From IMG/VR virus record IMGVR_UViG_3300033545_000002, positions 1 to 64,000 of that record: 64,000 nucleotides of DNA, one strand, 5' to 3'. Origin of the DNA: a virus. This document shows, piece after piece, positions 30,201 to 38,200 of this stretch. Positions within the stretch are counted from its first letter, which is position 1. The number at the start of each line of letters is the position of its first letter. The notes beneath the pieces were generated by a model. That model was not told where the DNA came from and ran no database searches. It saw nothing but the letters and a program-made list of their open reading frames with translations. Position numbers and translations under genes: made by a program.

Positions 30201-31757
30201 TTGAGCCTCGTAATATTGAACGTTCTTTTGGCCCCACTGAGTTTTGTTGAAGACATACTTAGACATGGCCCCGGATAGGTCGCTCATGGCCCCGCCAACC
30301 GATCCCCAAAACGCCCCGACGGATTTAGCTTTCTTATCGGCTTCTTTCTGCCACGCCTCATTGGAATCAATACCCATCCCGATAGCTATAGCATTCAGCC
30401 CGCCTTCATATCGTTTAACTAAGTTTTTGTACTTGTCTTCGTCCATCCCGGACAGCCCTACCGTACCGTCTTTGTAGATGGTGAACTTAGGTTTGTCTTT
30501 TTTAAGCCCGGCGACAATGTATCCCTCAAAATCCTTTTGCGTTTTTTCGGTTATCTTTCGAATCTCCGTTTCGTAGTTGTCATTCAGTGATTTGAGCGCC
30601 GGATTCTGCTTTAACTCTGCCTCGACTTGCTTTCTCGCCACCTCATCGGTCATCTTTCCCTCACCTACTAATTTGGCGTATTTTTCCTGAATGTCAACAA
30701 AGTCTTTATTCTGATAAGCTAATCCACCTTTACCGAAATATTTATGTTGCGTAGTGAGAATATCCTTATCTCTGTCTATGTTTACTTTGGCGTTAAGATC
30801 GGATATTTTATCCTTCGAAAAATATTCGTTAACCTCTTTATTCGCATTGAAGGCGTCCCTAAGTTCCGGGTGCCTTCTAGTGAATTCGTCGGTATACTCT
30901 TTCTGCTTTTTCTGGACAGGAATAGTATTCAGGTAATCAACAACCGATTTTGATACGTCCTGATAGGTACGATCCTTTTTATCCAAATCACCTGAAACTT
31001 GTGCATTAATAGCCGCGTCCCCTTTTTTGTTCATAAAGTCATCGACGTGCTTAATAACCCATTCCGTAGACTGTGGCGTTAACTTGTGGGTATCGGCATT
31101 CCATTGAAGGGGGCTTTTCATTTTGATACCCAATACATCCTGATCCGGTTTGTTATAGGCATCTACCCAATCGGATACACCTACGACATTTTTTAAATGA
31201 TCGACAATTTCAGGTACGGCCTTCCTTTTGCTTTCATCGTATGATTTTTGTATCTGCCCCCTGTAGTATTTTTCGCTATCCTGCAACTTGTCCAGACCGC
31301 CCGGATTGTTTGCGTTGTATATAGCCGTGTTTTTAGCACTTGCCGTTACCTGATTGATTTGTTCCTGGACAGCCTTATGCTGATCGACCAATGACTTTAC
31401 GTAGTTGTCAGAAGAAGATTTTGACCAATCCGAAAGATTCTTACCCTTGTTGTTGAGTGCGCTTGAAATCTGTTCGAGAGGCGGACCAACGGGCATAGGG
31501 GCTGACCCTACGTCTTTTGGCGTGAGAACATTATTCTTGTAGTTCGCCGTTACTTGTTTCGGATTTGAACCCCCAGTATCTACGTGTGGTTCCGTCTGCG
31601 AAGGTATCGGTAAAGAATCCGAAGGAGAAGGAGAGCCATCGGAGCCTTTTTTTTTTGGAACTGGCAATCCATCTTCGTCCAAAATAGAGGTATCCTTTTG
31701 AGAAGCTACCGGAATTGGAAGCCCTTCGTTATCATATCTGGTAGTAGTTCCGCCCAT
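24231..31757 (-). CDS. Giant virion/ejection-type protein (2508 aa)
   Basis: A very long protein with low-complexity charged stretches, extensive Lys/Glu/Gln-rich coiled-coil segments (about residues 1350-1950), two hydrophobic segments near residues 555-605 and 2255-2290 (for example PVIAGASAVGLATDG and GLGLAMVAGSMAA), and a linker with the motif ISVIQPGELKPPNV repeated twice (~1085-1125). Such giant proteins among tail genes are usually carried in the virion and injected with DNA; some hold polymerase or peptidoglycan-cutting domains, but I recognise no catalytic motif here. Encoded just after the 554-aa gene (1-base overlap). Confidence 0.6.
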   Translation of the reverse strand: MGGTTTRYDNEGLPIPVASQKDTSILDEDGLPVPKKKGSDGSPSPSDSLPIPSQTEPHVDTGGSNPKQVTANYKNNVLTPKDVGSAPMPVGPPLEQISSALNNKGKNLSDWSKSSSDNYVKSLVDQHKAVQEQINQVTASAKNTAIYNANNPGGLDKLQDSEKYYRGQIQKSYDESKRKAVPEIVDHLKNVVGVSDWVDAYNKPDQDVLGIKMKSPLQWNADTHKLTPQSTEWVIKHVDDFMNKKGDAAINAQVSGDLDKKDRTYQDVSKSVVDYLNTIPVQKKQKEYTDEFTRRHPELRDAFNANKEVNEYFSKDKISDLNAKVNIDRDKDILTTQHKYFGKGGLAYQNKDFVDIQEKYAKLVGEGKMTDEVARKQVEAELKQNPALKSLNDNYETEIRKITEKTQKDFEGYIVAGLKKDKPKFTIYKDGTVGLSGMDEDKYKNLVKRYEGGLNAIAIGMGIDSNEAWQKEADKKAKSVGAFWGSVGGAMSDLSGAMSKYVFNKTQWGQKNVQYYEAQDISSPQIEQSKVAASWNWKGLESLKDPDFWLSKAGSMVPVIAGASAVGLATDGAGMPEYIGWLASAGLFTAQSGLSTYSQMLNTRDAQGNLLTEADASHYMSNQMSEDFLPNVLMMAVTSGTLFKAKNIVKPTIGGAVRKALLGTAEAQPFFTWSGYNDYSTAQEAQGKKTDFWDYMQSKDFKDNLINGMIVGGGLSLLHAPGQYMKSVDNWTKMVHMSEGEFKNLIPQNYALGQEFAGNGNALRDALKLHIFNVDPEGLNEEGRRNLADLKAGLLYSTNLERNIRQANLDPKNITELYQAHNLALADQHDYLAEQSSKDNKNLSDIYKNKAKDYRSQAEAAAGDQAKFTYLVNGEGHPIFMSDRSFKTLEQEGTIAKWQKDGTIEGVHKSDDPEFAQRYKEFVTAKDESTVEGKDIMDHAKGLIEENKDKLGTFYGVAKENPESFYKAVADQAAGRNSDGSPSNQPNAEQAVRDQYGNDIVDLAKVMYPEEVKPEAEKPASGSDEQKEPTGEYKKNIRDDYFAKADFFTPEEKEKFATLDEAGQDKMIDDKRAELKEKSGISVIQPGELKPPNVIPTERDPSKISVIQPGELKPPNVVSPETISSPIKTESDEKSKEAEGREALLNEKEGEDKSTVKGDEPPPSVPPPPVVGPAEDGLHPHDNEWVSIQKKDLSERVQKENAFTETNRETVDRVIGRLSQDAAKNGRTWQTQAEFETNALHNEFFNDDGTIKQAFNPTTEQLALIGIRLMDINGEAAVNEFNPADDQQTARTAFLENEQMKAERLLSFGEAGRAFQFRQSLLKMGVDGKVQIMRKATSASVGVKIPENEEQFKQLSKSDQEKVKPIYDAFNKWKEEYQKENKARNSLDEKFSKEEFDKRIKAAVAEALKGKTPEKGTRVTKESSQKIAGKLKDFADKFEKFGRADLPEGTQKAGFGPDIQKKIADAIRWIAEKIANGDLKIPELISEAIERFKDKDLSEDDLSENIKSSLKDAGLDDKTLNAKTNREGILGKMKEIAKNSDVKAITQKMVDNGLVRDYLHDIAKRGQTDPEKILDKGVEELGKAFPGLDAKTLRDAYLKEGKFTPEKSKDLEDQVKKSAQTFHDITVLQRDIGALEAGSDLYGADKEKKSKIISDYEQKLRDEKAQLLKERGRAARDIKDAQKKAERLAEYDKRIADLDNHQKVWEKAKKGKGVDKDLAAKREELRKALIKNGVKLETGSKDSRAAKEKVIEAHNERVGNLKDKISDLLNDDTVSDEDKKALRSVQSELNKMGVKIDAGELDDKIKKAQAAASRLHTTNITNLLTGRKAEILSDLKNLSTQLKKDNNSSLQDIQLEQVKNREITRKEQAERKLAAGDFEDAHKLSDYKKDEELMKLTRDRKKAEHDLAYQIDKYHKQNQGFWQRQITRLQRLQRANLISGIMTNGKVLVATVVKPVSDALVRRTVGTVTTPALRMLGLKGEREVLNNDATIRSFEDSFKGMTQRQAAEKRGTTTKALETATTNLQAANDQLNSLKGTPEYQPYKDDEYTKAVNDYQSAQYEWAAAAMYDFIAPNSWAERLKILQSGVSTFEESMGGYRGTTWADEKSKHAIGTGINRIIHTLEIFGRTHGAEKDISARQAFVEGFLKRASERIKAGEQLTPSKLEGIALQSYNDFLGGKFQNKNPVAEAIRGAEAKASEGGFLGKAFAFWLQSVTPVLKVPLNIEAEGLFKYTAGIPVAIGKTFYEIGMALNANDLTIKDGIKDFNGTMDAIREHMQSLPAEKRDSIIQYFNKGAIGLGLAMVAGSMAAKGNLVFGGAYGEGKKKRKFLNADTGELEELNYGEIAINGHKVGKFWSAVIMHLPPLMPAVMGATYVQKYKDERGDYKDEADKGTAAFDGLSEVVRTAWEESALKSLGDIAQSPANLFNSFTTQMAGKNISEYFDTDADGKLIERKGENPWQNILLRVGGRGFVPTKEQAEEDRADKIDASQQRVDERRENDPYYEKNQK

Positions 31758-33421
31758 TATTGCATACCCGTTTGTTTGAGATAATCCGCGACACTCATTT
31801 TATATTTCTTAGCGCCTTTTTCGACTTGATCCTGAGTGAATTTTTTACCGTTCAGGGTGTACGTCTTACCGACAGCCGGTTTTTTATCCTGATGGGTTTG
31901 ATCTATCGCCGTTCCGTCATCTTCCCCGGCATTGATCTTGTCGATAACATCATTCCCCTTTCCTTGTAAAGCCTTATCGGCTACATCAATGGCGTAAGAT
32001 AGGATTTTAGTCTCTACCACTCCTTTACCCATTGTAGCAAGTAAATTTCTTCTCGGCACAACGCTAAACTTATCAATTATTGGATTGCCATTTGAATCCA
32101 GCATCACATCTCCCGGCTTTACCCCCGGTGGCCTTTTATGTGATTCGTCATACCTTTTGTAAACAGACAATCGTAAATTTCCATCCGCCGTACGAGTGAC
32201 CAAATCGGGATTGTTCCCTCTCAAAATCGTTTCCATGACAGGGCTAAAAGACTGGCCCTCTTTCAGCGTCTGCTTTTCTCCTTCGGCGTAGTTTTTCAAG
32301 ATCGTTTGAGGCACATCTACCACATCTTCATTCTCAATTCTCCCTCCACCGATCTCTACAGGCTTTTTTTCCCCTGTCGTATTGCCCAACACGTTCGCAT
32401 ATTGACGGACTAAGAAATTAGCATTCTGCGGAGCGCCTTGCAATCTCAAATTCTCATGAACGGCCGCCAGCTTTTCCCGATTGCCTTCCCTGATGGCTTC
32501 CATGTACAAGTTAGCATTTTCTCTCATCCCTAATAAGGAATAAGGATTCGCTGTACGGGTTGCGGATTTTTCACCTACAATGTCTTTATCGGACCCGTAC
32601 ATCATTTTGCCTAAGTTCTCATAAAATTCTTGTGGGTCTTTCGGATTGCCGAACTTTTGCATTTGCGACGGATCGCCTTTAATTTTTTCAAACTGTTCTG
32701 TAGCCCATCTTTTTATAGGCTGATTGTTTTCATCGGTGCCGGTTTCGTATCCTTGATTCCACATTCCTAAAGCGGAATTTCTATCATACCTTGTACCGGT
32801 CTCTTTGACCACCCATTCACTATGCGGCCCCTCGAAGGTTGAATTAGCAAAAGGTACTTCTACTTGTTTTTGCTTCAATATATTCCCCATTGCCGCTTCT
32901 GGGTCAAATTTCACCGGCGTGTCTAAAATAAACTTTTGACGCTGTCCTAAGGGAGTGGCATTGAATGTAGCCACTTTTTGTTTATTGTCATTGGTTGCTA
33001 AAGACGGATCTGATTCTAATATTTTTTCATGAGCATCGTTATAAATATTATCCTGCTTGCTCGTGGTAGCGAGTGTTCTTAATTGACCAATCGACCTTTG
33101 GATTTCATTGAATCCGGGGCCTCCTAATGCGGCGTGAGGATCTTTAGCTATGACATTCAATACGTCCCCCATCATTTTATTCAGTTTCGGTCGATCTTGT
33201 TGCATCACCGGCGTTTCCTGAATGGCTCCCAAGTCTTGATAAATCCCCTTCAGCATTTCTAATTGCTGCGCATACCTTTTTTGCTTCATTTCCGCGTTAA
33301 ACTGAGCGGATTGGTTGAGTTCATGTACCGCGTCGCGGCTATCAAGGATGACCCCCGGATTGACCGTCGCTTCCGGTTTTATATTGGTAAATTCACTTAA
33401 AGAAGGTGCTTGTGCTGCCAT
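31757..33421 (-). CDS. Hypothetical virion-type protein (554 aa)
   Basis: Mostly helical, Gln/Lys-rich N-terminal half (MAAQAPSLSEFTNIKPEATV...), a middle with repeated M/L-rich helices, and a basic C terminus (KKYKMSVADYLKQTGMQ) that resembles a LysM/peptidoglycan-binding-like end. It lies between the 267-aa and giant ejection genes and is directly coupled to both, which fits an internal virion protein. Function unproven. Confidence 0.5.
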   Translation of the reverse strand: MAAQAPSLSEFTNIKPEATVNPGVILDSRDAVHELNQSAQFNAEMKQKRYAQQLEMLKGIYQDLGAIQETPVMQQDRPKLNKMMGDVLNVIAKDPHAALGGPGFNEIQRSIGQLRTLATTSKQDNIYNDAHEKILESDPSLATNDNKQKVATFNATPLGQRQKFILDTPVKFDPEAAMGNILKQKQVEVPFANSTFEGPHSEWVVKETGTRYDRNSALGMWNQGYETGTDENNQPIKRWATEQFEKIKGDPSQMQKFGNPKDPQEFYENLGKMMYGSDKDIVGEKSATRTANPYSLLGMRENANLYMEAIREGNREKLAAVHENLRLQGAPQNANFLVRQYANVLGNTTGEKKPVEIGGGRIENEDVVDVPQTILKNYAEGEKQTLKEGQSFSPVMETILRGNNPDLVTRTADGNLRLSVYKRYDESHKRPPGVKPGDVMLDSNGNPIIDKFSVVPRRNLLATMGKGVVETKILSYAIDVADKALQGKGNDVIDKINAGEDDGTAIDQTHQDKKPAVGKTYTLNGKKFTQDQVEKGAKKYKMSVADYLKQTGMQ

Positions 33422-33422
33422 T

Positions 33423-34226
33423 TTATTCTAAGGTAGAAATGTCTTGATCGGTATTCCAATAATTAGGCAACTGCCCAACTTTTGTTATATCTGGTGCCTT
33501 TGGATCGATATAATTTATATTGGCGGCCGGACTTCCAGCCGTTCCGCCCCCCGTATCCGACAAGCCAAACGTCCGATTATACGGTGTCACCTTGCTGTAA
33601 TCCGGTTGGGCAGGTGTCCCCGGATTTGTTTTCATATAACTGTTTACTCCCGTTGCCGCCGCGCTTAGTGATCCTATCCCCTCATTCACCGCGTTATTTT
33701 CATTTGTCTTTGCTGCAATACGGCGGTCCTGAATTTCTTTTAGTTTACTTTCATACGGCTGTAGTTCATTGATACCGAATTGTATTCCTTTTTGTGCGGA
33801 TATTTCACTGTTAGCTTTTGTGAACATATCAATATTCTGCTTATGCTCTTGCGCGTCCAATGCGGATTGACTTTTTAAACTATCGGCAAATACCTGATTC
33901 AATTCACCAAACTGATTAACCCCTGCTCCTGTTTCACTGAGCGCATGCGTAGATGTTGCAAGGCCGCGCTCTCGTTGCTCACCGGAGTATTGTTTTTCGC
34001 CAGAAGTGAGCCCTTGCGTTGCGAGATTTCCATAAATATTTCTGTTGATTATGTCCTCGCTTGGAATGGAGTAGAACGGCCGCTTCATGGCCGCACCCTC
34101 ACGGGCCGCCTTCTTATCTTGACTTTCGGCATGAAGCCCCTTGTATATTGAAAGCCCGGCGCTGACACCTGCGACGCCAACGGAAACCCAAGTTCTCTGA
34201 AAGCTATCTCCGAAATTAAGTCTCAT
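33423..34226 (-). CDS. Hypothetical virion-type protein with N-terminal hydrophobic helix (267 aa)
   Basis: Residues ~12-30 (WVSVGVAGVSAGLSIYKGLH) are a Gly/Ala/Val-rich hydrophobic helix, as in phage internal proteins that insert into the host membrane; the rest is Gln/Asn-rich helices with a Pro/Gly/Thr C-terminal part. Gene order (adjacent to the ejection-type proteins) supports a virion core role. No family recognised. Confidence 0.5.
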   Translation of the reverse strand: MRLNFGDSFQRTWVSVGVAGVSAGLSIYKGLHAESQDKKAAREGAAMKRPFYSIPSEDIINRNIYGNLATQGLTSGEKQYSGEQRERGLATSTHALSETGAGVNQFGELNQVFADSLKSQSALDAQEHKQNIDMFTKANSEISAQKGIQFGINELQPYESKLKEIQDRRIAAKTNENNAVNEGIGSLSAAATGVNSYMKTNPGTPAQPDYSKVTPYNRTFGLSDTGGGTAGSPAANINYIDPKAPDITKVGQLPNYWNTDQDISTLE

Positions 34227-34650
34227 TTGTCAAAAGATTATTCGTATGATGCTCGATTATTCTGGCCTCGATTTCTTCCAAATCTTCAGTATCATCAGGA
34301 TTGCTGTGGATAGTTATCCAATTACAATCTTCTATTACATCCAACACTCGGCGCGTTCCTGGTTCTGTTATTCCACAATGAGGGGCTTCTATCAACTCCC
34401 ACCCTTTACCATCCTGCCACACTCTAACCTTACCCCTCAATACAAAGAATGGATGACGAAATTTATGTATCCGGCTGGTGATCTTGCTTCCGGCTGCCAT
34501 GAAAATCTCTCTCATATACATGCCCGGCATGAAGGTATGGGCCAGTGGGAAATCAGCCTTCTGGTAACGATCCAATAGCGCCCCTTCCAAAGCATCTATG
34601 CAATCGTTAACCTCTGGCCTTACCAATGATTCGGTATTAGTATAACACAT
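34216..34650 (-). CDS. Cupin-fold protein (144 aa)
   Basis: A single cupin barrel: FPLAHTFMPGMYMREIFMAAGS, then HKFRHPFFVLRGKVRVWQD and ELIEAPHCGITEPGTRRVL, ending in CNWITIHSN. The HP...G...P-H...TEPGTRRV spacing places His residues where cupins bind metal. Cupins can be enzymes, sugar binders or structural proteins; in phages they occur next to tail genes. It overlaps both neighbours slightly. Activity unknown. Confidence 0.6.
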   Translation of the reverse strand: MCYTNTESLVRPEVNDCIDALEGALLDRYQKADFPLAHTFMPGMYMREIFMAAGSKITSRIHKFRHPFFVLRGKVRVWQDGKGWELIEAPHCGITEPGTRRVLDVIEDCNWITIHSNPDDTEDLEEIEARIIEHHTNNLLTNET

Positions 34651-34936
34651 CTTTAGGGTTTATTTTTATCGTTACCGGACCATCGGTAGCAGGACCTTTG
34701 AATGTCTTAATATCACATGAATCATATTCTGCCCAATAAAATTCTGTAGTCTTCATTTGTGTAAACAATGGGAACAAGGCTTGCATTTGCCAAAACAGAG
34801 TAGTGCTGTTATCAAAGGGAATTGCAGGTGGGCCAACTACCGGTTCCTGCTTTTGGATGGCTTTTAATACGGAGCCGGGTACTATTGCCGCTCCTATTGC
34901 GAATAAAGCTCTTTTGAAGAATGATTTTCTGTCCAT
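34637..34936 (-). CDS. Small protein with capsid-like fragment (99 aa)
   Basis: The N terminus (MDRKSFFKRALFAIGAAIVPG) looks like a Tat-type or membrane anchor signal. Residues 47-79 (LFWQMQALF...EFYWAEYDSCDIKTF) resemble residues 64-97 of the capsid protein encoded at 47856-49304 (LFSQMMAAF...QFYWLEYDSYDTLTF). It may be a duplicated capsid piece adapted to a small accessory protein. Its stop overlaps the cupin gene. Confidence 0.55.
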   Translation of the reverse strand: MDRKSFFKRALFAIGAAIVPGSVLKAIQKQEPVVGPPAIPFDNSTTLFWQMQALFPLFTQMKTTEFYWAEYDSCDIKTFKGPATDGPVTIKINPKDVLY

Positions 34937-34942
34937 ATCGGG

Positions 34943-35290
34943 TCAATAAAGAATATCTTGTAAAAAAGTGTTTTGCTGTATAAATGTATTGATTATCTGT
35001 GATATTCCGCTAGAAAAAGGGACAGCAGCGGGACGGAGGACCGTAAAAACTATCCCTACCGCCCCTGGATTCGTGTTTATAGCTACGATTCCGCCCAAAT
35101 TTCCGTTCAAAGTCTCAATCCGGTATAGGATAACCCCCGGCAACATCTCCTGAATTAAACTCTGAGAATAGGCATAAACAGCCTGCCCGGTGGCATTCGA
35201 CCCCAATGAAGGTATGACCGACCGACTATCGTTGACAACGGCCATTATGAGCCTTTGGGTATCGATCTCATATTTTAGGCTATAAGTCAT
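34943..35290 (-). CDS. Hypothetical protein (115 aa)
   Basis: A beta/alpha protein rich in Val, Ile and Gly with alternating hydrophobic strands (GNLGGIVAINTNPGAVGIVF). Stop and start of neighbours overlap as ATGA at 35287-35290. It probably belongs to the tail operon. No family recognised. Confidence 0.5.
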   Translation of the reverse strand: MTYSLKYEIDTQRLIMAVVNDSRSVIPSLGSNATGQAVYAYSQSLIQEMLPGVILYRIETLNGNLGGIVAINTNPGAVGIVFTVLRPAAVPFSSGISQIINTFIQQNTFLQDILY

Positions 35291-38200
35291 TTCTTTTGAT
35301 TCACCGTATCTGCCACAAGGTTATAAATAGTTTTCAGTTCAAAATACTTTCCCCGGTTGTTCGGATCGCCAATCAACCGGAACAAGAGGTAAAGGTTATA
35401 GATTCGTTTCCCGTCGATCAGCGTGGACCTGAAGGCATCCTGAATGCCAGGGGGGAAGAAAGACCACATATTTCTTTGCAGGGTAAGGTAGTACTTATTC
35501 TCAATCTTTTTAACTAGGTTCATGGGCACATAAGAAAAACTATTCGGGTCGTTGGTCCGTAAAAAGTCGATATACATGCCCGGTCCGTTGGTGTCCAAAA
35601 CTAAGTTAGCGAATACTTTACTGACCTCCTGATTTTGGTTGAATACCCCTATTATCGAAACGTCGTACTGGATTCCGTAGAACTGGTTGAAAGAAGTATT
35701 ACCACTATTGTGAAGATACGGCACCCCGGCAGCAAAAGTCACCAATTGAATGCCTGTAGTCTTCCCTTTCATTTTTCCATAGGCTTCCGGTGTGAAGTTT
35801 TCGAACCTAACGAATCTTCCTGTTATGGTATTATATACTAATGTTTCCTGATGATTGAGGTCAATATTTTCACGCGTTGACCCGTAAGACGTTGGATCAT
35901 TACTATTATTCCGGCGGGGGCGGAAGGTCAGGTACAGATTCCCCCTTTCTGTATCCACTCCCCCGATTACATCGAACCGGCTTGAATTTGGAGCCGTTGC
36001 ATTCCAGTTTGATATAGCCCTTGTTTTGCTATTGAGGTATGAACTCATACCTCCCGTTACACCTTCTTTCGGATTGAACAAACTAATGTCCTTTGCCTGT
36101 CGGTAGTCCGATATGACCCATGCCTGATTTTTAAGGTCGAACCATGAAATCATATCTTCGTAGATAACTACAGATCCCGTGTCCTCCTGCCTCATCCCGT
36201 AGTTGCTTCCGATTTTGGGATGCGCAGATCCTAATGCCTCATCTAAGTTCGCTACTTGTACCCCTTGTTCGTTCGCGTAGATATACTGAAAATTATAGTC
36301 GGTGACAAAGAAATCATTTTCACAAAGGAAGAACACTACGTTACGAACGGCGATAACCATAACTATCGCGCCGGACTTGAAATCTATAAACCGTTTTGCA
36401 TTCGAAATCATAAAAGTTCCTACTCCGTTCAAAGTTCCGTTGCTGATAAAATTATCTGATTTAGCGGCCTCATCAGTATACCACATCTGTTTGGCCAGAT
36501 TATTATTGAAATTTACCCGTCCTCCGCTGGCTAGATCATACCCGAACGTATCGCTGATGTTCTGGCTTTCGAAAGGATGAGAAAAATACTTATCCCCTAT
36601 TAACGGAATGGTTATGTTCCTTTGAAATAAATAGGTATCCCAAAATGTAATATCAATTTCAGTCGGATAACTATAAGTCGGAACGCCATTTTCGTACCCT
36701 TCAAATTCTGCCACTTCGCCGTTAATGATCGGATAGAATCCTTGCGTTTCTGAAAACTGTAAAATACTGGATTGATCGGCAGGGGTCCAAAGCTCTATCC
36801 ACATCCCTTTGGCATTAATAAGTGGAGTCAATCTTGGATCGTATAGGACATATATGGTGATAGCCTGAGTATTTTGAACCGTCTGAAGGGATACGGTTGT
36901 TCCCGTCGTTCCTGATCCGTCCGTTACACTAGTAGTGACGGATTGGGTATTACTTAGATTATTGTTGATAATCGGGACCGTGCTGGTGCTCGGAATCAGG
37001 CCGGATGTTTGTGCCGCCTGATTGTAGTTAGATCCCAATATCTTTAAATCAATAGGATTGCCGGTTAGTAAATTTCCGTTCCCGTCGTCCATGATGATAA
37101 CTCTGTCTCCCGGTGTAAACTGATAGGTAGCCAGTGTGGAAAAGTTCCTTGCAACATTGTAATTATACAAACTCGTAATGCTTATAGAACAATATACCGC
37201 ACTTGATGCGTCACTGACCACATTACCGTTATTGTCAATGTACTCGATATAATCTCCCACCCATTCCGTATAGGCCGATTCTCTCAGGTTTTTGCTGACT
37301 CCCGGTGCTATCCATTTCCAATCTGGGTTAACTTGGTTTAGATTCAACGGCCCATTAATTAACCACTGAAAATACGTAGCCAATGTATTCCCCCTTTCGG
37401 TAAATGACGGGACAGGATTTTTACTGATGATATTCATAAAGGAAAGCCTGCCTGCCAAGTCTCCGACCACAACCGAATTAACATAAATACCCCCTGACTT
37501 TAGCGATTGTTCACTAGTATTCTGAATGTATATAGCCAACTTTAATAGTATAGGATAATTCCTGATATTGCACGGGATGCAAGGAACTAATGCCTCATTG
37601 TATTGAGTAATAGGAATATTTCCGCAATCAGATATTGTAATGACAAAATTACCGCCCGAATTAACATAAACATTACTCACTCTTGGAGTTGGAAATCCGT
37701 TGTGAATGATGAGGGTAAATTGTCCGTTTTCATTTGTCAAAACAGTCGCGCCGTCTTTTATTGAAACTGCGATATTGGAATACGGTATAGTTCCATCCAG
37801 TGAAGTGATTGTCCCGGATAAAAGAACCCTATTACAATCTCCTATAATCCCTGCGTTGTGGTCGGACAGATAAGCAGTAGGGTTTTGTTTCCACCCTGTT
37901 CCGCCCTGAGCGGTTTTTATATCAAAGTTGACCTGAACGCAATTGATATTCCCGATGATGTGAACGTCTGAAATACCGGCACTTGAACTAACGATATAAG
38001 CCCAATAAAAACCGTTTTTGTCTGTATACTTCCCCCAATCACTACCGCCTATTGATCCTCCTGTTTGTGTTTGATAGGAGTATAACTCCATGCCTAACGG
38101 ACTATTTTGCGACTCCTGAAAATATCCTTCTATGAATCTGAAATTATAAATGCTCACATACGGACAATAAATATAGAAAAGGTCAGCCCCGTTTCCCCAT

